From Anaerocolumna xylanovorans DSM 12503 (GTDB lineage Bacteria; Bacillota; Clostridia; Lachnospirales; Lachnospiraceae): a DNA stretch of 64,000 bases. The first letter of the stretch is position 1, and every line of letters begins with the position of its first letter. A model generated the notes under the pieces. It was not told the origin of the DNA and did no database searches. It saw nothing but the letters and a program-made list of their open reading frames with translations. A program made the position numbers and the translations under genes. The stretch covers positions 930,001-994,000 of the forward strand of contig NZ_FRFD01000003.1 of NCBI RefSeq assembly GCF_900143645.1. The letters run 5' to 3'. Below, one piece after another: positions 8,696-17,436 of the stretch.

Positions 8696-9019
8696 ATGGT
8701 ATTTAATACAGGAGCTGCACTGTTAGATGCAATTGTGCTTGGTATTGTATCCAAGGATAGGGAAGGTACTTATGGTTACAAGATAACCCAGGATATCCGC
8801 CAGGTTATTGATATATCGGAATCGACCCTGTATCCGGTGTTAAGGCGTCTCCAGAAGGAGGATTGCCTGGAAGTCTATGATCTCGCCTTTGACGGCAGGA
8901 ACAGAAGATATTATAAGATTACGGATAAAGGAAAAGCACAGCTAAGGCTTTATATAAAAGAGTGGAAGAATTATTCGGAAAAAATCAACAACATTTTTGT
9001 GGGGGTGGAATTCTTATGA
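8696..9019 (+). CDS. PadR-family transcriptional regulator
   Basis: A 107-residue winged-helix protein of the short PadR class. The stretch YGYKITQDIRQVIDISESTLYPVLRRLQKEDCLEV is the typical PadR DNA-binding core, broken here only by normal substitutions, and the C-terminal helix (about 80-100) would form the dimer contact. Its stop overlaps the start of the next gene in an ATGA, so it is translationally coupled to the DUF1700 gene. PadR regulators next to HAAS/DUF1700 and DUF4097 proteins are a recurrent arrangement. It probably represses the operon through the palindrome at 8530-8552; the inducing signal is unknown but may be envelope stress. Confidence 0.88.
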   Translation: MVFNTGAALLDAIVLGIVSKDREGTYGYKITQDIRQVIDISESTLYPVLRRLQKEDCLEVYDLAFDGRNRRYYKITDKGKAQLRLYIKEWKNYSEKINNIFVGVEFL

Positions 9020-9756
9020 CTAGAACGGAATTTATGCAGGAGCTAAAGCGGCTGCTGTCCGACATACCGGAAGAAGAGAAAAGAGAAGCAATTGAATTCT
9101 ATGACAATTATTTTGAAGAAGCAGGAAAAGACGAAGAAGAAAATGTCATCAAAGAATTAGGCTCACCGGCAGAAATTGCCGAAAGCATTAAGAAATCCCT
9201 GGAATACGGCAGCAAGGATACCGGATATTTTGCAGAGGATGGATATCACGAAGGCTATAAAGAAAAGGCAAACCTCCCCTCCTTTGAAAGACGTTTTACA
9301 GAAGACAGGAACAGGGAAAATAGCAGCAACGAAACATTTAGAGAAAACAGGTTTCCAAAAGAGGAAAAAAAGCAAAAGAAAGGTCCTGCTAATATACTGC
9401 TTGTAATCATCCTGGTTTTATTTGCCCTTCCTGTAGGACTTCCCATAGTAATTACGCTAGTCAGCCTGCTTGCTGCTGCCGTTGTTACCGTGGCAGCTAT
9501 TTGGATTGCTTTTGTGGCAGTATCGGTTTCGCTGCTGATTGTAGGTGTTGTGATCGCAATTGTAGGAGTATTAAATCTTTCAGTGACACCTGCCGTTGGT
9601 CTAAGTCTTGCAGGCGGTGGGTTGATTGTTCTTGGAGTTGGTATTCTCTTTACAATTGCTACTGTTTGGATAGCAGGTAAAGCTTTGCCGGCAGTTATTG
9701 GCTGGGTAAAGCAAATCTTTGGAAGAATTTTTCGAAGAAGGAGGGCGTACGCATGA
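9016..9756 (+). CDS. HAAS (DUF1700) domain membrane protein
   Basis: A 246-residue protein. Residues 1 to about 70 (MTRTEFMQEL, then EFYDNYFEEAGKDEE and VIKELGSPAEIA) are the HAAS/DUF1700 domain, a helical domain found with PadR regulators and thought to be involved in signal transfer. A charged linker follows, and residues 125-235 are very hydrophobic, with four or more membrane segments. It overlaps padR by 4 bases and the next gene by 4 bases. The start follows GGGGGTGG. Together with the DUF4097 protein downstream it probably acts at the membrane; no enzymatic motif is visible. Confidence 0.82.
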   Translation: MTRTEFMQELKRLLSDIPEEEKREAIEFYDNYFEEAGKDEEENVIKELGSPAEIAESIKKSLEYGSKDTGYFAEDGYHEGYKEKANLPSFERRFTEDRNRENSSNETFRENRFPKEEKKQKKGPANILLVIILVLFALPVGLPIVITLVSLLAAAVVTVAAIWIAFVAVSVSLLIVGVVIAIVGVLNLSVTPAVGLSLAGGGLIVLGVGILFTIATVWIAGKALPAVIGWVKQIFGRIFRRRRAYA

Positions 9757-10781
9757 GGGTGTTTTTAAAAAATCTGTTCCGTATAGCGGGCGGTACTATT
9801 GCAGTCGGAATTGTATTAGTTATCGTCGCACTGGGCATGGATAACAGAGTGTATACAAAATGGCAGAACGTAGACATAAGTTACGGAGATGGCTGGGGCA
9901 TATGGAATGGAGGCAGCAATTACGGAGAAGAAGTTTCGGCAGAGGATACGGAGGTAAAGGATACGGGCACCGACAATACTTATCCGGTGACCTATCAGAA
10001 AGTTAAGAGTCTGGATTTTCACATATTTGCCGGAAAGCTTTATATAAAAGAGGGAGATAAGTTCACTCTTGAGGTCAGGAATGAAGGAAAGAATAGAATA
10101 AGCAGTGAAGTTAAGAACGGAATATGGACATTGGAAGAAATAAACACAAAGCAGAAAGCTTCCGGCAAAGAAAACAAGATATCTGTATTTGGAATAGATA
10201 TCGACCTTGATAATACAGTAAGTAGAAAGGATTTAACGGAAGTGTATGTAACCCTTCCAAAAGGTTTTACTGCGGATAAGATATCATTGTCTGTAGGAGC
10301 CGGAACAATTACCGCGGACAGCTTATCTGCTGATACCGGCAGTATTAAAGTAGGAGCCGGAACCTGCAGTATTGATAATCTTACTGTCAAAGACAGCTCC
10401 ACTTATCAGGTAGATGCCGGGATGTTAGAAATTGAAAAAGGTATTATTAACGAAGGAACACTTACCTGTAATGCCGGAAAAATCGGAGTAGAAGATGGAA
10501 CAATTCATAACAGTACAATCAGCTGCATGGCAGGTACGATTACTATAGGCGGCAGCATTACAGGGGACAGCAGCATAAGCACCTCTGTCGGAACTATTAA
10601 TTTAGACCTTAAAGGAAAAGAGGAAGACTATAATTATACCATTGATTGTAATCTCGGCGCTCTGACACTTAATGGTACAAAGTATAACGGTATTAATAAG
10701 CATATTACGCAGAAAAATTCTGCCAAAAATAATATGACTCTAAGTTGTGATGTCGGTACAATATCAGTGAATATTGATTGA
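9753..10781 (+). CDS. DUF4097 family membrane-anchored beta-repeat protein
   Basis: A 342-residue protein with one N-terminal membrane helix (about 11-29) and an outside part made of repetitive beta strands (repeats such as VGAGTITADSL, VGAGTCSIDNL, CMAGTITIGGS, CNLGALTLNG), which is the DUF4097 adhesin-like solenoid. GAAGGAGGG precedes the ATG, which overlaps the previous stop in ATGA. DUF4097 occurs in LiaX-type proteins that respond to membrane-active peptides in enterococci; whether this one does so is inference from domain and operon context. The PspC-domain gene follows after 114 bases. Confidence 0.8.
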   Translation: MRVFLKNLFRIAGGTIAVGIVLVIVALGMDNRVYTKWQNVDISYGDGWGIWNGGSNYGEEVSAEDTEVKDTGTDNTYPVTYQKVKSLDFHIFAGKLYIKEGDKFTLEVRNEGKNRISSEVKNGIWTLEEINTKQKASGKENKISVFGIDIDLDNTVSRKDLTEVYVTLPKGFTADKISLSVGAGTITADSLSADTGSIKVGAGTCSIDNLTVKDSSTYQVDAGMLEIEKGIINEGTLTCNAGKIGVEDGTIHNSTISCMAGTITIGGSITGDSSISTSVGTINLDLKGKEEDYNYTIDCNLGALTLNGTKYNGINKHITQKNSAKNNMTLSCDVGTISVNID

Positions 10782-10895
10782 AAGGTTAAGGCAAGATAAC
10801 CTTATTAAAGGAAAAAGCTTTTAAAATAAAAATAAAAAATAAAGAGTTGCTGCCGGAACTGACAGAACATGCAGGCAGCAGGAAAGGTGTGGAAT

Positions 10896-11093
10896 ATGGA
10901 AAATAAAAAATTATACCGTTCAAAAAGAAACAGAATGATAGCAGGTGTTTGCGGAGGACTGGGAGAATATCTAAATGTTGATCCTACTCTTGTAAGACTT
11001 ATCATGGTACTTTTGGCTTTCTTAGGTGCAACAGCAGGAATCTGGATATATCTGATTGCAGCAATCGTTGTACCCAACGAGGACTGTGAATAA
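10896..11093 (+). CDS. Small PspC-domain membrane protein
   Basis: A 65-residue protein consisting only of a PspC domain: basic start (NKKLYRSKRNRMIAGVCGG), then GLGEYLNVDPTLVRL and one hydrophobic helix (about 36-58). PspC proteins act in membrane-stress responses. GGAAAGG stands before the chosen ATG; nine additional upstream codons lack support. A weak hairpin (AAGGTTA/TAACCTT, 10782-10803) lies between this gene and the DUF4097 gene, so part of the transcripts may stop or be processed there. It most likely belongs to the PadR operon. Confidence 0.85.
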   Translation: MENKKLYRSKRNRMIAGVCGGLGEYLNVDPTLVRLIMVLLAFLGATAGIWIYLIAAIVVPNEDCE

Positions 11094-11200
11094 GCGTATT
11101 CACGAATAATCATTTTACTTTTGCTGTTTACAGAAGGGGTTAATTATGTTAAAGTATTTTAAAAACCGAATATATGGAATGCTTTAACGGAGGACAAAAA

Positions 11201-12961
11201 ATGCAAAAAATAATTGATATCCTTGGGACGGAAGTAAGGGAGGCTTTTACGGCAAGTGGCTATGAGGAGAAATATGGCTTTGTCACGCTTTCCAACCGGC
11301 CTGATTTATGTCAATATCAATGTAATGGTGCCCTGGCGGCTGCGAAGGCTTATAAAAAAGCTCCCCTTGCTATTGCAGGAGAAGTTGTTGCAATATTAAA
11401 TAACAGTAAAAGCTTTGAGAAGATTGAGGCAGTTGCCCCGGGATTTATTAATATCACATTAAAGAGTGAATTTATAACGGACTATGTAAAACAACTTTCT
11501 GCAGACAATCAATTTGGCTGTGAAAAAACGAAAGCACCGAAAACAATTGTAATAGATTACGGCGGAGCCAATGTGGCAAAGCCTCTTCATGTAGGACACT
11601 TAAGACCCGCTATTATCGGCGAGAGTATTAAAAGGATTGACCGTTTCCTTGGGCATAATGTTATCGGTGATGTCCATCTTGGCGACTGGGGATTGCAGAT
11701 TGGCTTGATTATGATGAAAATTAAGATGGATCAGCCTGACCTTGTATACTTTAAAGCGGATTATGAAGGGGAATATCCGTCAGAAGCTCCTTTTACAATA
11801 AGTGAGTTAGAGCAGATATATCCGGCTGCCAGTGCTTATTCCAAGGAAAATGAAGAATTCAGGGAAGCAGCAAAAGCAGCGACCGTGGAGCTTCAGAACG
11901 GAAATCCAGGATACCGGGCTTTATGGCAGCATATATTGAATGTTTCCATCGAAGACTTAAAAAAGAACTATGATAACCTGTTAGTGGATTTTGACCTTTG
12001 GAAAAAGGAAAGTGATGCACAGGGGTATATACCCGGAATGGTGGACTACTTAAAGGAACATAACTTTGCAAGAATCAGTGAAGGTGCTCTCGTTGTGGAT
12101 GTAAAGGAAGAGACCGATACAAAAGAAATGCCCCCCTGTATGATTCTAAAATCTGACGGCGGCACTCTTTACAATACGACAGACCTTGCTACAATGGTAG
12201 AAAGAATGGAATTGTTTAACCCTGATGAGATTCTGTACGTAGTAGATAAGAGGCAGGAACTTTATTTTGAGACAGTATTCCGTTGTGCCAAGAAGACCCT
12301 GTTAGTTCCGGAAGAGACGAAACTTACCTTCCTTGGTTTTGGTACCATGAACGGAAAAGACGGCAAGCCCTTTAAGACGAGGGATGGCGGAGTAATGCGC
12401 CTTGAAAATCTCATTGAGAATATCAGCAGTGCAGTTCTGGATAAAATGCTTGAGAACCGTGAAATGGACAGGAAAGAAGCAGAGGAAATATCTAAGAAGG
12501 TAGGACTTGCCGCATTAAAATACGGAGATTTATCAAACCAGGCTTCCAAGGATTATATCTTTGATTTGGAACGCTTTATCTCCTTTGAGGGAAATACCGG
12601 TCCTTATCTGCTTTATACCATAGTACGAATCAAATCCATTATACAAAAGTACGGTAAGGAAATCGCAGCCTTAGAGGCTCTGCTGCCCGGAAATACACAG
12701 TCAGAGATAGATTTGATGTTAGAGGCGGCGAAATTTAACGAAGTAGTAGAGGCGGCAGGAAATGAATATGCTCCTCATAAGATTTGCCAGTATCTTTATG
12801 GTTTAGCAAATGCATTTAACAGCTTTTACCATGAAAATAAAATATTGGCTGAAGAAAATAAAGAAAAACAAAAGTCTTGGATGGCATTGATTACATTAGT
12901 GAAAGGGATTCTTGAAACCGGAATATCCCTGCTTGGATTTGAAGCACCGGAGAGAATGTAA
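11201..12961 (+). CDS. argS: Arginyl-tRNA synthetase
   Basis: A 586-residue class I synthetase that charges tRNA-Arg. The HIGH-type signature is present in KPLHVGHLRPA, after an N-terminal domain that recognises the tRNA D-loop, and the C-terminal helical anticodon-binding domain ends about residue 586. The KMSK region is replaced by a loop around FKTRDGGVMRL, as in most bacterial ArgRS. GGAGG lies 7 bases before the chosen ATG; the longer frame starts before that site. It stands between the PspC gene and a DUF815 ATPase and probably has its own promoter in the 107 bases upstream. Confidence 0.95.
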   Translation: MQKIIDILGTEVREAFTASGYEEKYGFVTLSNRPDLCQYQCNGALAAAKAYKKAPLAIAGEVVAILNNSKSFEKIEAVAPGFINITLKSEFITDYVKQLSADNQFGCEKTKAPKTIVIDYGGANVAKPLHVGHLRPAIIGESIKRIDRFLGHNVIGDVHLGDWGLQIGLIMMKIKMDQPDLVYFKADYEGEYPSEAPFTISELEQIYPAASAYSKENEEFREAAKAATVELQNGNPGYRALWQHILNVSIEDLKKNYDNLLVDFDLWKKESDAQGYIPGMVDYLKEHNFARISEGALVVDVKEETDTKEMPPCMILKSDGGTLYNTTDLATMVERMELFNPDEILYVVDKRQELYFETVFRCAKKTLLVPEETKLTFLGFGTMNGKDGKPFKTRDGGVMRLENLIENISSAVLDKMLENREMDRKEAEEISKKVGLAALKYGDLSNQASKDYIFDLERFISFEGNTGPYLLYTIVRIKSIIQKYGKEIAALEALLPGNTQSEIDLMLEAAKFNEVVEAAGNEYAPHKICQYLYGLANAFNSFYHENKILAEENKEKQKSWMALITLVKGILETGISLLGFEAPERM

Positions 12962-13017
12962 GCAAACCAATGGTATCAGAAGCAGTCTGTGCTAAGACTA
13001 TGAATAAAATAGCGGAT

Positions 13018-13048
13018 GGGGTTGTTGCATGGTAATTGCAGCAGCCCC
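13018..13048 (+). other. RNA hairpin with G-U pairs between argS and the DUF815 gene
   Basis: GGGGTTGTTGCA and TGCAGCAGCCCC can pair over 12 positions with two G-U pairs, around a 7-base loop. Because the wobble pairs only work in RNA copied from this strand, it should act in the + transcript. No T-run follows, so it is not a normal terminator. The arm resembles that of the terminator at 53615-53680. Confidence 0.55.
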
Positions 13049-13096
13049 AATTTGACAATTATTATCAGAGATTCGTACCACAAGGAGGAAAAGAGA

Positions 13097-14419
13097 ATGT
13101 ATCAATATGTATCAAAGCTTGTTATTTACCGAAATGCAAAGGAAAGCGGCATCCTGCATGCCTTGTCTGCTATTATAAAAGAGCTGGAGGAAGAACCTGC
13201 AGGAGTACTGAAAGAGGAATTAAGGGATAAATACATTACGAAAATCTATGAGCAGATAAATAAGCTTCTGGTACTGGCAACAGAATATGGTTTTGATAAG
13301 AATCTTTGGCAGAATTATCTGGCTTTCCTTCTTGCGGCAAGTGAGAATCCCTTTAGCATAAGCTGTGAGAAAAAAGGCATGTTAAACGGAAGCGTAAATA
13401 CCTTTGCAAAATCTGACCTGAAATTATTTAAGGAATTATTTGATTATGATTTTGGTAAGATAGAAGAAAGATTAGGAATTGAGTGTTTTTCAACAATAAC
13501 TAACTACAATGCTGTTGAGAAGAGCGAGAAACGCTATAATAAGAGCGTAAGTGACAAGATAAGGCTTTTATCAGAGCAGCTTTCTTTCGCTTTAACAGAA
13601 GAGGAACTGCTTTTAGTGGTAACAGACTTTTACCGTGATTATGGTGTAGGTAAATTTGGATTAAATAAAGCCTTTCGCTTGCAGGAAGAGAATGGAAGAA
13701 TAGAAATCGTGCCGATTCTAAATACCGAAGAAATTCTGCTTTCCGATTTGATCGGATATGAGCTGCAAAAGAAAAAACTGATTGAAAATACCGAGGCTTT
13801 TGTAAAGGGTAAAAAGGCGAACAACTGTCTCCTCTACGGTGACAGCGGAACCGGAAAGTCCTCCAGCGTTAAGGCAATACTCAACGAATATTACCAGTCA
13901 GGTCTTCGCATTATTGAGATTTATAAGCATCAGTTTCAATATTTATCAGGAATCATTGCAGAAGTCAAAAACAGAAATTATAAGTTTATTATATACATGG
14001 ATGATTTGTCCTTTGAAGAGTTTGAGATTGAATACAAGTATCTGAAAGCCGTTATTGAGGGGGGATTGGAAACAAGACCTGATAATGTGCTTATTTATGC
14101 TACCTCTAACAGAAGGCATCTTATCAGGGAAACCTGGAGTGACCGCTCCGATATGTCCAAGGATGAACTTCATAGAAGTGATACGATGCAGGAGAAATTG
14201 TCTTTGGTTGCACGCTTTGGCATCACCATTAATTACTCTGCACCTGCCCAAAAGGAATTTTTTGAGATTGTAAAAGGCCTTGCTTACAAGCAAAAGGGGA
14301 TTGATTTGACAGAAGAGGAGCTCTTAAAGAAGGCAAATATATGGGAAATGAGCCATGGAGGCCGATCTGGAAGAACTGCCCAGCAATTTATTAATTATCT
14401 GCTTGGAATAAAGGAGTAA
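13097..14419 (+). CDS. DUF815 family AAA+ ATPase
   Basis: A 440-residue cytoplasmic ATPase. Walker A is LLYGDSGTGKSSS at about residues 244-256, Walker B is FIIYMDDLSFEE about 55 residues later, and ATSNRRHL acts as sensor 1; together they match the DUF815 family, whose role is unknown. The N-terminal 200 residues are helical and not recognised. AAGGAGG precedes the ATG, and 27 longer-frame codons upstream (covering the hairpin) were left out. It stands alone between argS and the iron operon. Confidence 0.85.
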   Translation: MYQYVSKLVIYRNAKESGILHALSAIIKELEEEPAGVLKEELRDKYITKIYEQINKLLVLATEYGFDKNLWQNYLAFLLAASENPFSISCEKKGMLNGSVNTFAKSDLKLFKELFDYDFGKIEERLGIECFSTITNYNAVEKSEKRYNKSVSDKIRLLSEQLSFALTEEELLLVVTDFYRDYGVGKFGLNKAFRLQEENGRIEIVPILNTEEILLSDLIGYELQKKKLIENTEAFVKGKKANNCLLYGDSGTGKSSSVKAILNEYYQSGLRIIEIYKHQFQYLSGIIAEVKNRNYKFIIYMDDLSFEEFEIEYKYLKAVIEGGLETRPDNVLIYATSNRRHLIRETWSDRSDMSKDELHRSDTMQEKLSLVARFGITINYSAPAQKEFFEIVKGLAYKQKGIDLTEEELLKKANIWEMSHGGRSGRTAQQFINYLLGIKE

Positions 14420-14472
14420 GTATCCATATATCTTTAGAATGATATTTATTTTCAATTAAGTCCAATAAATGA

Positions 14473-14501
14473 TTGACAAGCAAATGCAAGGAGCATATAA
14501 T
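14473..14501 (+). promoter_or_regulatory. Promoter of the feo operon
   Basis: TTGACA (14473-14478), 17 bases and TATAAT (14496-14501): a perfect consensus promoter 48 bases before feoA. Such a strong promoter would need repression, which fits the possible Fur box just after it. Confidence 0.8.
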
Positions 14502-14511
14502 AATATACAAA

Positions 14512-14526
14512 TGATAATGGTTCCCA
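14512..14526. promoter_or_regulatory. Possible Fur box in the feo promoter
   Basis: TGATAAT-G-GTTCCCA has one perfect half of the 7-1-7 Fur box (TGATAAT-N-ATTATCA) and a 4 of 7 match in the other half. It covers the expected transcription start, where Fur would block transcription when iron is plentiful. Confidence 0.4.
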
Positions 14527-14548
14527 TAATAAAAAAGGAGTGTTGAAT

Positions 14549-14761
14549 ATGTCACTAGCATTTGCCGGAATTGGTGAAACAAGAGTAATAATAGATTTTG
14601 TAGGCAAGGATGATGTGAAGCGTCATTTACAGGATTTAGGTTTTGTAAAAGGCGAAAGCGTCAAATTAATATCAGAGAATGACAGCGGTTTTATTATTAT
14701 GGCTAAAGGTGTCAGAGTCGCTATAAATAGGAACCTGGCGACTAAAATTATGGTAGCTTAG
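14549..14761 (+). CDS. feoA: FeoA family protein (first copy)
   Basis: A 70-residue SH3-like FeoA protein, which binds or regulates the FeoB ferrous iron transporter from the cytoplasmic side. The fold pattern is seen in HLQDLGFVKGESVKLI and the final VAINRNLATKIMV. AGGAG stands 8 bases before the ATG; an upstream GTG in frame lies inside the ribosome site. It shares little sequence with the second FeoA, and its N-terminus is longer, so the two probably do not substitute for one another. It is the first gene of the iron operon. Confidence 0.85.
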   Translation: MSLAFAGIGETRVIIDFVGKDDVKRHLQDLGFVKGESVKLISENDSGFIIMAKGVRVAINRNLATKIMVA

Positions 14762-14773
14762 GAGGAATATAGA

Positions 14774-14998
14774 ATGACTTTGAGAGATTTAAAGCCAGGC
14801 CAGGCCGGTACGGTAATCAGTATTGGAGAGAAAGGGCCTTTAAAGCGCAGAATTATGGATATGGGTATAACGCGCGGTATTGATGTTAAGGTGGTAAAAG
14901 TTGCACCTTTGGGGGATCCGATAGAAGTTAACATAAGAGGATATGAATTAAGCATTAGAAAAGACGAGGCGGCACAAATAGAAATCAGTGTCGGCTAA
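14774..14998 (+). CDS. feoA: FeoA family protein (second copy)
   Basis: A 74-residue FeoA with the classic pattern MTLRDLKPGQAGTV, MDMGITRGIDVKV and the end GYELSIRKDEAAQIEI. AGGAGGAA precedes the ATG, 12 bases after the first feoA. Tandem feoA genes before feoB are common in clostridia. It is probably needed for FeoB-driven ferrous iron uptake. The stop codon directly touches an in-frame ATG of the feoB frame, but feoB more likely begins 27 bases later. Confidence 0.9.
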   Translation: MTLRDLKPGQAGTVISIGEKGPLKRRIMDMGITRGIDVKVVKVAPLGDPIEVNIRGYELSIRKDEAAQIEISVG

Positions 14999-15025
14999 AT
15001 GCTTTATAACGGGAGGATATTGAGA

Positions 15026-17158
15026 ATGAAAGTTAAAATCGCACTAGCGGGCAATCCGAACAGCGGCAAAACCACTATGTTCAATGACTTGACTGGCAGC
15101 TCGCAGTATGTTGGTAACTGGCCGGGTGTTACGGTAGAGAAGAAGGAAGGTGCCCTTAGGGGACAAAAGGACGTTATTATTCAGGATTTACCTGGTATCT
15201 ATTCGCTCTCACCTTATACACTGGAAGAAGTGGTTGCCAGAAACTATTTGATAACTGAAAAGCCGGATGCCATTATTAATATTGTAGATGCGTCCAATAT
15301 TGAAAGAAATCTATATCTAAGCACGCAGCTTATGGAACTTGGAATTCCTGTAATAATGGCACTTAATATGATTGATGTTGTTCGTAAGAACGGTGATACC
15401 ATAGATATTCCAAAGCTAAAAGAGCAGTTAGGATGTGAAATTGTTGAGGCTTCCGCTTTAAAAGGAATCGGTACAAAGGAAGTGGCACAAAAAGCTGTTG
15501 AACTGGCAAAGTCAAAAGTGTCGGCTGTTCCAAAACATACTTTTTCTACGGAAGTAGAAGATGCTTTGGCGAAGATAGAAGGTTTGGTGAAAGGTAAGAC
15601 TGACAGCATCAATGAACGCTGGCTTGCTATAAAGCTTTTGGAACAGGATGAAAAGGTTATGGAAGGCCTTCCGTTGGATGGCGAAACGCTAAAGGCAGTA
15701 AAAGACATTGTTCAGGAATGTGAAAGCAAGTTAAAGGATGACGGAGAAAGTATCATAACCAATGAGCGTTACAGCTACATAAGCAAGGTAATGAAGCAAG
15801 CAGTGCATAAAAAGAGTGGAACGAAAAGAAGTGCAACGGATAAAATTGATGCCATTGTTACTAACAGATGGCTTGCGCTTCCGATTTTTGCTGTTGTTAT
15901 GTTCCTTGTTTATTATATATCTATCTCTACTGTCGGAAGTATGGCAACCGACTGGGTCAATGACGTATTATTTGGAGATATTATACCTCCGGCTGTAGGT
16001 AATTTCCTTGACTATATTGGAACTGCCGCCTGGCTTAATTCTCTTATTTTAGACGGTATTATTGCCGGTGTTGGTGCTGTTCTTGGCTTCCTGCCGCAGA
16101 TGATGGTACTTTTCCTCTGTCTGGCATTTCTGGAAGACTGCGGTTATATGGCACGTATTGCTTTTATTATGGACCGTATCTTCCGTAAGTTCGGTTTATC
16201 CGGCAAATCCTTCATTCCCATCCTTATTGGAACAGGATGCGGTGTTCCCGGAATCATGGCAACCCGTACTATTGAGAATGAGCACGACCGCAGGATGACA
16301 ATTATTACGACCACCTTTATTCCCTGCAGTGCAAAACTTCCTATTATTGCACTTATAGCAGGAGCCTTGTTCCCGGGATCTTCCCTTGTTGCTCCTTCCG
16401 CTTACTTTGTGGGTATGGCGGCAATCATTGTATCCGGTATTTTATTGAAGAAAACGAAGATGTTTTCAGGCGATCCTTCACCTTTTATTATGGAGCTGCC
16501 TTCCTATCATCTTCCGGGCATCAAGAGTATATTAATACATGTATGGGACCGTTCCAAGGCTTTTATCAAAAAGGCTTCCACGATTATCCTTCTTGCAACA
16601 GTACTGGTATGGTTTTTAAGTTCCTTTAACTGGAAATTACAGATGGTAGATACAGAGTATTCCATTCTTGCAGCAATTGGAAAGGTGATAGCACCTATCT
16701 TCATTCCGTTGGGCTGGGGCAACTGGAAAGCTGCCGTTGCAACGGTAACAGGATTAATTGCAAAGGAAAATGTAGTAGGAACCTTTGGTATTCTCTATGG
16801 CTTTGCAGATGTTGCAGAAGATGGCGGCGAGTTCTGGAAGAACCTTCAGGGTGAATTTACGCAGCTTTCTGCTTACAGCTTCCTGATTTTTAATCTCCTT
16901 TGTGCTCCCTGCTTTGCTGCTATGGGTGCTGTACGCAGTGAAATGTCATCCGGAAAATGGACGGCTTTCTCCATCGGTTATCAGACGGTATTTGCCTATA
17001 TTGTTGCAACAATTGTATTCCAGATGGGAAGTTTTATTTCCGGCAACGGTTTTCATGTCGGAACAGCAGTTGGCTTACTTTTGATTATATTACTGGTTTA
17101 TCTCCTGGTACGTAAACCAAGTGAAGTAAAAGAGAAAAAGGCAAAGGCAGCAGTGTAA
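15026..17158 (+). CDS. feoB: Ferrous iron transport protein B
   Basis: A 710-residue inner-membrane ferrous iron transporter. The N-terminal G domain shows GNPNSGKT (9-16), DLPGIYSL and NMID, followed by a helical linker and a membrane part with the duplicated Gate regions; the conserved GTGCGVPGIMATR and LCAPCFAAMGA contain the gate cysteines. GGGAGG lies before the chosen ATG, where homologues begin (MKVKIALAGN). It imports Fe2+ using GTP hydrolysis. The two upstream FeoA proteins and the downstream cysteine-rich peptide complete the operon. Confidence 0.95.
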   Translation: MKVKIALAGNPNSGKTTMFNDLTGSSQYVGNWPGVTVEKKEGALRGQKDVIIQDLPGIYSLSPYTLEEVVARNYLITEKPDAIINIVDASNIERNLYLSTQLMELGIPVIMALNMIDVVRKNGDTIDIPKLKEQLGCEIVEASALKGIGTKEVAQKAVELAKSKVSAVPKHTFSTEVEDALAKIEGLVKGKTDSINERWLAIKLLEQDEKVMEGLPLDGETLKAVKDIVQECESKLKDDGESIITNERYSYISKVMKQAVHKKSGTKRSATDKIDAIVTNRWLALPIFAVVMFLVYYISISTVGSMATDWVNDVLFGDIIPPAVGNFLDYIGTAAWLNSLILDGIIAGVGAVLGFLPQMMVLFLCLAFLEDCGYMARIAFIMDRIFRKFGLSGKSFIPILIGTGCGVPGIMATRTIENEHDRRMTIITTTFIPCSAKLPIIALIAGALFPGSSLVAPSAYFVGMAAIIVSGILLKKTKMFSGDPSPFIMELPSYHLPGIKSILIHVWDRSKAFIKKASTIILLATVLVWFLSSFNWKLQMVDTEYSILAAIGKVIAPIFIPLGWGNWKAAVATVTGLIAKENVVGTFGILYGFADVAEDGGEFWKNLQGEFTQLSAYSFLIFNLLCAPCFAAMGAVRSEMSSGKWTAFSIGYQTVFAYIVATIVFQMGSFISGNGFHVGTAVGLLLIILLVYLLVRKPSEVKEKKAKAAV

Positions 17159-17203
17159 ATACAGAGAGGACTGTATATAGTTATGTAACTCATTGTTGTT
17201 TTG

Positions 17204-17230
17204 GAATATCAAATCTTTAATTTGATATTC
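17204..17230 (+). other. Intercistronic hairpin before the FeoB-associated peptide
   Basis: GAATATCAAAT and ATTTGATATTC pair perfectly over 11 bases around a 5-base loop, ending 15 bases before the next start and just before its ribosome site. No T-run follows, so it may stabilise or process the mRNA. Confidence 0.55.
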
Positions 17231-17245
17231 ACGAAAGGAGTTAAT

Positions 17246-17392
17246 ATGTTAGCAAATATAATAGTTGGAGCCATTGTATTCGGCGGTATCATTTTTGCTG
17301 CTTATAAAACTTTTAAGGCTAAGAAAGACGGAGCCAGCTGCGGATGCGGCTGTTCCGGCTGCGGCAAATCAGCTGATTCCTGCAAAAAATAA
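17246..17392 (+). CDS. FeoB-associated cysteine-rich membrane protein
   Basis: A 48-residue peptide with one N-terminal membrane helix (about 3-20), a basic turn (KTFKAKKDG) and a C-terminal cysteine cluster (C32, C34, C36, C39, C46). This is the short family found directly after feoB in many firmicutes, thought to help FeoB by binding iron at the cytoplasmic side. AAAGGAG precedes the ATG. The function is inferred from the context; no biochemical role is established here. Confidence 0.88.
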   Translation: MLANIIVGAIVFGGIIFAAYKTFKAKKDGASCGCGCSGCGKSADSCKK

Positions 17393-17436
17393 ATGGTAGA
17401 TGCAGCAAGGGTATGCGCAGGAATGGAGGAGCAATT

